From positions 1-6,874 of the forward strand of contig CAMZHY010000197.1 of NCBI GenBank assembly GCA_947307005.1: DNA of 6,874 nucleotides. The letters are read 5' to 3'. Shown in pieces: positions 6,003 through 6,874 of the stretch. The translations under genes and the position numbers were made by a program. The notes below the pieces were generated by a model. The model saw nothing but the letters and a program-made list of their open reading frames with translations, did no database searches and was not told where the DNA came from. The stretch comes from an uncultured Planctomycetaceae bacterium (lineage in GTDB: Bacteria > Planctomycetota > Planctomycetia > Pirellulales > Thermoguttaceae). Positions within the stretch are counted from its first letter, which is position 1. Each line of letters begins with the position of its first letter.

Positions 6003-6874
6003 ATGCGCCGCTTCTTCTTTGTTATTTACGCTCTTTTATCGTTCGCGACGACGCTGACGCCAACTCTGGCGGACGACGCCTCGCGTCCCGATTGGCTCCT
6101 TAACCCGGCTCCTTACGTTTCGGAGATTCAATTCGACGAAAACGCGAAGGAGTTGACTTTGACCAACGGGCTGATCGAACGCCGGATTCTCCTCGCGCCG
6201 AACGCCGCGACCGTCTCGCTCCGTAATTTAACGACGGGCGAGGAATTGATCCGCGCGCTGGCGCCGGAGGCTAGGGTGACGATCGACGGAAATACCTATC
6301 CCGTCGGAGGATTGACGGGCGCGCCCGTCGCCAATTATTGGAAAGAAGAATGGAAAGCCGACGCGAAACCGCTCGAAGGCGCTTATGCTTACGACCGTTT
6401 CGAGACGGGTGAAATCGAAGAGCGATTCCCCTATAAGAAACGACCGGAATGGCTCTCGCGCGATCTTCCGTGGCCGCCGAAGGGCAAGCGCGTCAGCTTA
6501 TTCTTCAATCCGCCGCAGGTTTCCCCTCCCGTCGAATCAGGCGAGAAACTCTTTGAAGAGCCGTTTCTTGAGGAACTCGACGCGTCGTGGCGCGTTCATT
6601 TGAGCGATATTTCGCCGCGAATTTCCGTCGTCAACGAGGGGAAGCCGGGCGAAATCTTCGCGCCGACGGAAACTTGCGCGTATCTCGAACGCGATTGGCT
6701 CGACGGCGCCGCCGCGCTCAAAGTCGCGCTCGACGTCGGCGACGAAACGCGCGCCAACTCGTGGGGACCCGGCGTCGCCCTGATCTTCCCGAACAAGACC
6801 GTTTCCGTCGTCGCGAGGCCCTATTCGCGCCAGTATGAACTTTGCGTCGACGGCGCCGAAAAGCTCGTCGGCTC
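6003..6874 (+). CDS. Secreted two-module protein of unknown function, probably carbohydrate-related, 3'-partial
   Basis: This frame stays open for 290 codons and runs off the window. The ATG is chosen because it begins a good Sec signal peptide (MRRFFFVIYALLSF..., likely cleavage after TLA at 23). No clear Shine-Dalgarno precedes it; only TAAGAA is near. Residues about 30-170 form a beta-rich module with ELTLTNGLIERRILLAPNAA (50-69), the NLTTGEELIRALAPEA stretch (75-90) and VTIDGNTYPVGGL (92-104). This resembles N-terminal domains of uncharacterised planctomycete secreted proteins, possibly glycosidase-associated. Residues about 185-290 (FLEELDASWRV, NEGKPGEIFAPTETCAYLER, SWGPGVALIF) look like a concanavalin A/LamG-type jelly roll, a fold often used to bind glycans. 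Both assignments come from pattern memory; no catalytic residues can be named. It is divergent from the propeller gene and probably co-regulated with it. The remaining C-terminal part, which may hold a catalytic domain, is outside the window. Confidence 0.8.
   Translation, partial: MRRFFFVIYALLSFATTLTPTLADDASRPDWLLNPAPYVSEIQFDENAKELTLTNGLIERRILLAPNAATVSLRNLTTGEELIRALAPEARVTIDGNTYPVGGLTGAPVANYWKEEWKADAKPLEGAYAYDRFETGEIEERFPYKKRPEWLSRDLPWPPKGKRVSLFFNPPQVSPPVESGEKLFEEPFLEELDASWRVHLSDISPRISVVNEGKPGEIFAPTETCAYLERDWLDGAAALKVALDVGDETRANSWGPGVALIFPNKTVSVVARPYSRQYELCVDGAEKLVG

Overview
The window looks like chromosomal DNA from a planctomycete or a close relative in the PVC group. This is inferred from protein type: two of the three large secreted proteins (a DUF6259-like glycosidase and an 'LFIDD' five-bladed-propeller protein) and the NGLI-type secreted protein at the right edge resemble families I associate mainly with Planctomycetota, Lentisphaerota and Verrucomicrobiota. 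The DNA is fairly GC-rich with many GAC/GTC/GCG codons, which opens long meaningless frames on the opposite strands. Rank below phylum cannot be settled from the sequence alone.

Left part (1 to about 1900): a worn-down defence region. It opens inside a beta-class DNA methyltransferase of the type III Mod kind. The catalytic DPPY and the SAM-binding DFFSGSATTA motifs are both present, but the protein stops soon after the usual GFRVFKL stretch, and no Res helicase/nuclease gene follows. Next comes a two-gene MntA-HepT (nucleotidyltransferase antitoxin, HEPN toxin) module, still recognisable but broken. The antitoxin has lost the segment that should carry its GS motif and has a second frameshift. 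The toxin keeps its RX4HXY active-site motif but needs two single-base corrections to be read through. This is a dead toxin-antitoxin system beside a methyltransferase that is probably shortened and has no partner.

Right part (about 1960 to the end): three intact or open genes for exported proteins, all with clear signal peptides. A DUF6259-like TIM-barrel glycoside hydrolase (+ strand) converges on a beta-propeller protein (- strand), and their coding ends overlap by 22 bp. The propeller gene is divergent from a third secreted protein (+ strand, cut by the window edge) that combines an unassigned N-terminal beta-rich module with a concanavalin/LamG-like module. Together they suggest a small polysaccharide-processing locus acting outside the cytoplasm; the substrate cannot be read from the sequence.

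The 303-bp divergent intergenic region (5700-6002) is the richest non-coding stretch. It holds a minus-strand promoter with a perfect TATAAT, an inverted repeat flanking its -35, a plausible plus-strand extended -10 promoter, and a strong near-perfect stem-loop just upstream of the last gene, which has no obvious Shine-Dalgarno sequence. I see no RNA genes, CRISPR arrays, insertion sequences or attachment sites. I also did not find a convincing new multi-gene system; the most interesting items are the fossil TA module, the leader hairpin and the uncharacterised secreted enzymes.
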